A stretch of 7,010 nucleotides of DNA from Myxococcales bacterium (GTDB lineage Bacteria > Myxococcota > Bradymonadia > UBA7976 > UBA1532). The DNA lies in the NCBI GenBank assembly GCA_020430675.1, contig JAGQJJ010000202.1, positions 1-7,010 of the forward strand, written 5' to 3'. The notes beneath the pieces are model-generated. The model was not told where the DNA came from, made no database searches, and saw nothing but the letters and a program-made list of their open reading frames with translations. Below, in pieces: positions 5,811-7,010 of the stretch (its first letter is position 1; each line of letters opens with the position of its first letter). A program made the translations under genes and the position numbers.

Positions 5811-6919
5811 CGAGCGTCCTCCGAGGCGGCGACCAGCGTGAGGGCATGCGCGCCGCTCGCGACCAGCGCGCCGGCGGCCTCGCGCGTCGACAGCTCGTCG
5901 AGCGCGATGTCGCGGTCGACGCCGAGGTATTCGGCCGAGGGCAGCAGCGGCGAGCAGGTCACCGCCAGATGGCGCACGAAACGAACGCCGGGCACGGCGG
6001 CGAGCACCGCTTGAATGTCAGAGGTGCGCGGACGCCGCCCGAACGGCCAGCCGGCGCCGTCGAGGCCCCCGTTGAGCGGGTGCAGGTATTGGTCGAGCGC
6101 CGCCCGCGCGGCGTCGCCGGCGGTGGCGGCGTAGGCGTCCTCCAGGCCGAGCTGGGCGCTGACCGCGACGTTCACGTAACGCGGCCCGTGCACGTCGAGG
6201 CGCACGCCGGGCGCCGCGCGCGACGAGACCGCGGCGTGCACGACATCGAGCAGCCCTTGAGTGGGCATCGGCCGCGGGCTGTCGGTCGCGGGCACGATGA
6301 TCATCTCGACCGCGCCCACGCTGGCGGTCTGGCTCGCCTGCTCGGCGCCGACGACGCCCTGAACCCAACCGCCCCGGCCGCGGGTGTCGACCTGTCGATC
6401 GAAGACCACCGGGTTGTCGCGCAGGAAGCTCGGCTCGATCACCGCCACGCGCGCCACATCGGCCGAAGCGGCGCGGGCCAGATCGGCGTAATCGACCGTC
6501 GACACCACGCGATCGCGGTGACGCAGCGCCGTCGAGGCTGCGCCCGACTGCGTGCCGATGGGCTGCGGTTCACAGCCGCCCTCGGCGGCGACCGGGTTGC
6601 TCACCTCATCGATGTTGCGCAGCGCGCGCCGGAGCGCGGTGATGGTGCCCGCCGCGCGGTTGCCGCTCTCGCCGCCGCCCGACTCATACCGAATGCGCAG
6701 GTTCTCGTTGCCGATGGGCGGCGCAAAACCCCGACGCCCGTCGCCAAACGTGATCGTGCCGCTGGCCGGGTCGAGGGTGTAATGGCGGTCCTGCGAGGTC
6801 GAGGCGTTGAAGTCGGGCACCGCCTGCCAGCGTACCCAGGGCCCATCGGCGCGCTCGCGCACTTCGAGCACCTCGCCGGCGAGCACCGGCACCGTCTTCA
6901 GGGTCAGGGTCTGATCCGG
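5807..6919 (-). CDS. Afp11-like baseplate J protein, 5'-truncated at a foreign junction
   Basis: The open frame encodes about 370 residues that match the C-terminal portion of the large eCIS baseplate J protein. The visible order begins [20 protein letters not shown], then [20 protein letters not shown] (35-54, counting from the GTG at 6892) and [17 protein letters not shown]. It continues with [40 protein letters not shown] (226-245) and [20 protein letters not shown] (273-292), ending with [13 protein letters not shown]. Full-length members are commonly 600 to over 1,000 residues and begin with the same DHNPSDPG-type head that is intact in the neighbouring gene; that half is missing here. 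Family-like sequence runs upstream of the GTG to a TGA at 6920-6922, which is formed by the adjoining thrS sequence. The GTG is therefore not a credible native start. The stop overlaps the next start by four bases (ATGA). Residues 169-190 look like a small loop insertion. Confidence 0.82.
   Translation of the reverse strand, partial: PDQTLTLKTVPVLAGEVLEVRERADGPWVRWQAVPDFNASTSQDRHYTLDPASGTITFGDGRRGFAPPIGNENLRIRYESGGGESGNRAAGTITALRRALRNIDEVSNPVAAEGGCEPQPIGTQSGAASTALRHRDRVVSTVDYADLARAASADVARVAVIEPSFLRDNPVVFDRQVDTRGRGGWVQGVVGAEQASQTASVGAVEMIIVPATDSPRPMPTQGLLDVVHAAVSSRAAPGVRLDVHGPRYVNVAVSAQLGLEDAYAATAGDAARAALDQYLHPLNGGLDGAGWPFGRRPRTSDIQAVLAAVPGVRFVRHLAVTCSPLLPSAEYLGVDRDIALDELSTREAAGALVASGAHALTLVAASEDAR
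5818..5822 (-). promoter_or_regulatory. Shine-Dalgarno GGAGG for the second J gene, inside the first
   Basis: GGAGG seven bases before the ATG at 5810, located within the last codons of the upstream J gene. Together with the ATGA overlap it indicates translational coupling and equal production of the two wedge proteins. Confidence 0.65.
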
Positions 6920-6922
6920 TCA
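6911..6922. other. Chimeric junction between baseplate gene and thrS
   Basis: Sequence to the left reads as baseplate J protein on the minus strand up to the codons for P-D-Q-T. Sequence to the right reads as threonyl-tRNA synthetase on the plus strand from D/P-V-I-E-K-K. Both readings are plausible across the same few bases, so the breakpoint cannot be placed more exactly. A GATC lies at 6913-6916. There is no intergenic DNA, no repeat and no insertion sequence. Confidence 0.8.
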
Positions 6923-7010
6923 TCGAGAAGAAGATGCGCGAAATCATCGCCCGCAACCGGCCCTTCACCAAGGAAGTGTGGACGCGCGAAGAGGCGAAAG
7001 ACTTCTTCAA
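6916..7010 (+). pseudogene. thrS: Threonyl-tRNA synthetase internal fragment (5' missing, cut by window edge)
   Basis: About 31 codons are open to the right edge. They read [18 protein letters not shown], then [13 protein letters not shown]. This matches the segment after the TGS domain in ThrRS; the E. coli enzyme has LEKRMHELAEKN and VSWHEARETF at the equivalent place, near residues 115-140. The exact wording ([17 protein letters not shown]) is what I associate with alphaproteobacterial ThrRS. The TGS domain and start should lie to the left but are replaced by the baseplate gene. The bases look less GC-extreme than the neighbouring genes. Whether the gene continues intact to the right is unknown. 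ThrRS charges tRNA-Thr and is essential, so a truly broken copy would need an intact one elsewhere. This argues for an artefactual join or a partial duplicate. Confidence 0.82.

Noticed and set aside
4287..6014. Plus-strand open frame of 575 codons
   Set aside because: It is antisense to the two baseplate J genes, with no family motif and low-complexity Arg/Ala/Gly composition; a shadow frame.
6890..6892. GTG as a native start of the first J gene
   Set aside because: Family-like sequence (QTLTLKT) continues upstream in frame, there is no ribosome binding site, and the conserved N-terminal half is missing.
6684..7010. Minus-strand open frame of 108 codons crossing the junction
   Set aside because: It runs antisense to thrS and then out of frame through the baseplate gene, so it only reflects the chimeric join.
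1..7010. Rho-independent terminators, promoters, CRISPR arrays, tRNA genes or insertion sequences
   Set aside because: Gaps between genes are 13 bases or less. I saw no GC hairpin followed by a T-run, no regular direct repeat/spacer pattern outside the coding repeats, no tRNA-like fold and no transposase or inverted repeats.

Overview
The window is GC-rich bacterial DNA. Almost all of it is the downstream part of a contractile phage-tail-like gene cluster, most probably an extracellular contractile injection system (eCIS, the Afp/PVC family), transcribed on the minus strand from right to left. The strongest evidence for an eCIS rather than an ordinary prophage is the last gene. Its translation is the N-terminal region of the Afp15-type AAA+ ATPase that is a hallmark of eCIS loci and absent from normal tailed phages.

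Layout in transcription order: (1) 6919 to 5807, the C-terminal part of a large Afp11-like baseplate J protein whose 5' part is missing. (2) 5810 to 4311, a complete Afp12-like second baseplate J protein with a large extra beta-rich segment in its middle. (3) 4306 to 3653, a tail protein I family baseplate protein. (4) 3639 to 3451, a 62-residue small conserved protein. (5) 3437 to 795, an 880-residue fibre-like protein with a conserved eCIS-type N-terminus, an internally duplicated repetitive shaft and a lectin-like C-terminal domain. (6) 789 to the left edge, the ATPase N-terminal region. Spacing between genes is -4, 4, 13, 13 and 5 bases, most genes have a good Shine-Dalgarno sequence, and no promoter or terminator is visible. 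This looks like one translationally coupled operon. The two J proteins and the tail protein I would build the wedge of the baseplate, the fibre would recognise a surface, and the ATPase is thought to act in assembly. Sheath, tube, spike, LysM adaptor, tape measure and cargo genes are not in the window.

The right end is abnormal. From about 6916 to the edge the plus strand encodes an internal piece of threonyl-tRNA synthetase of alphaproteobacterial type. It begins exactly where the baseplate gene loses its 5' end. Two genes of unrelated function thus meet head to head, both lacking their starts and with no intergenic DNA. This is either a rearrangement breakpoint or, more likely, a chimeric join made during library preparation or assembly. 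The thrS piece hints at an alphaproteobacterium but should not be used to assign the eCIS genes to a taxon until the join is verified.

I do not see a wholly new system. The points most worth following are the chimeric junction, the modular duplication and lectin-like tip of the fibre, and the extra domain in the second J protein.
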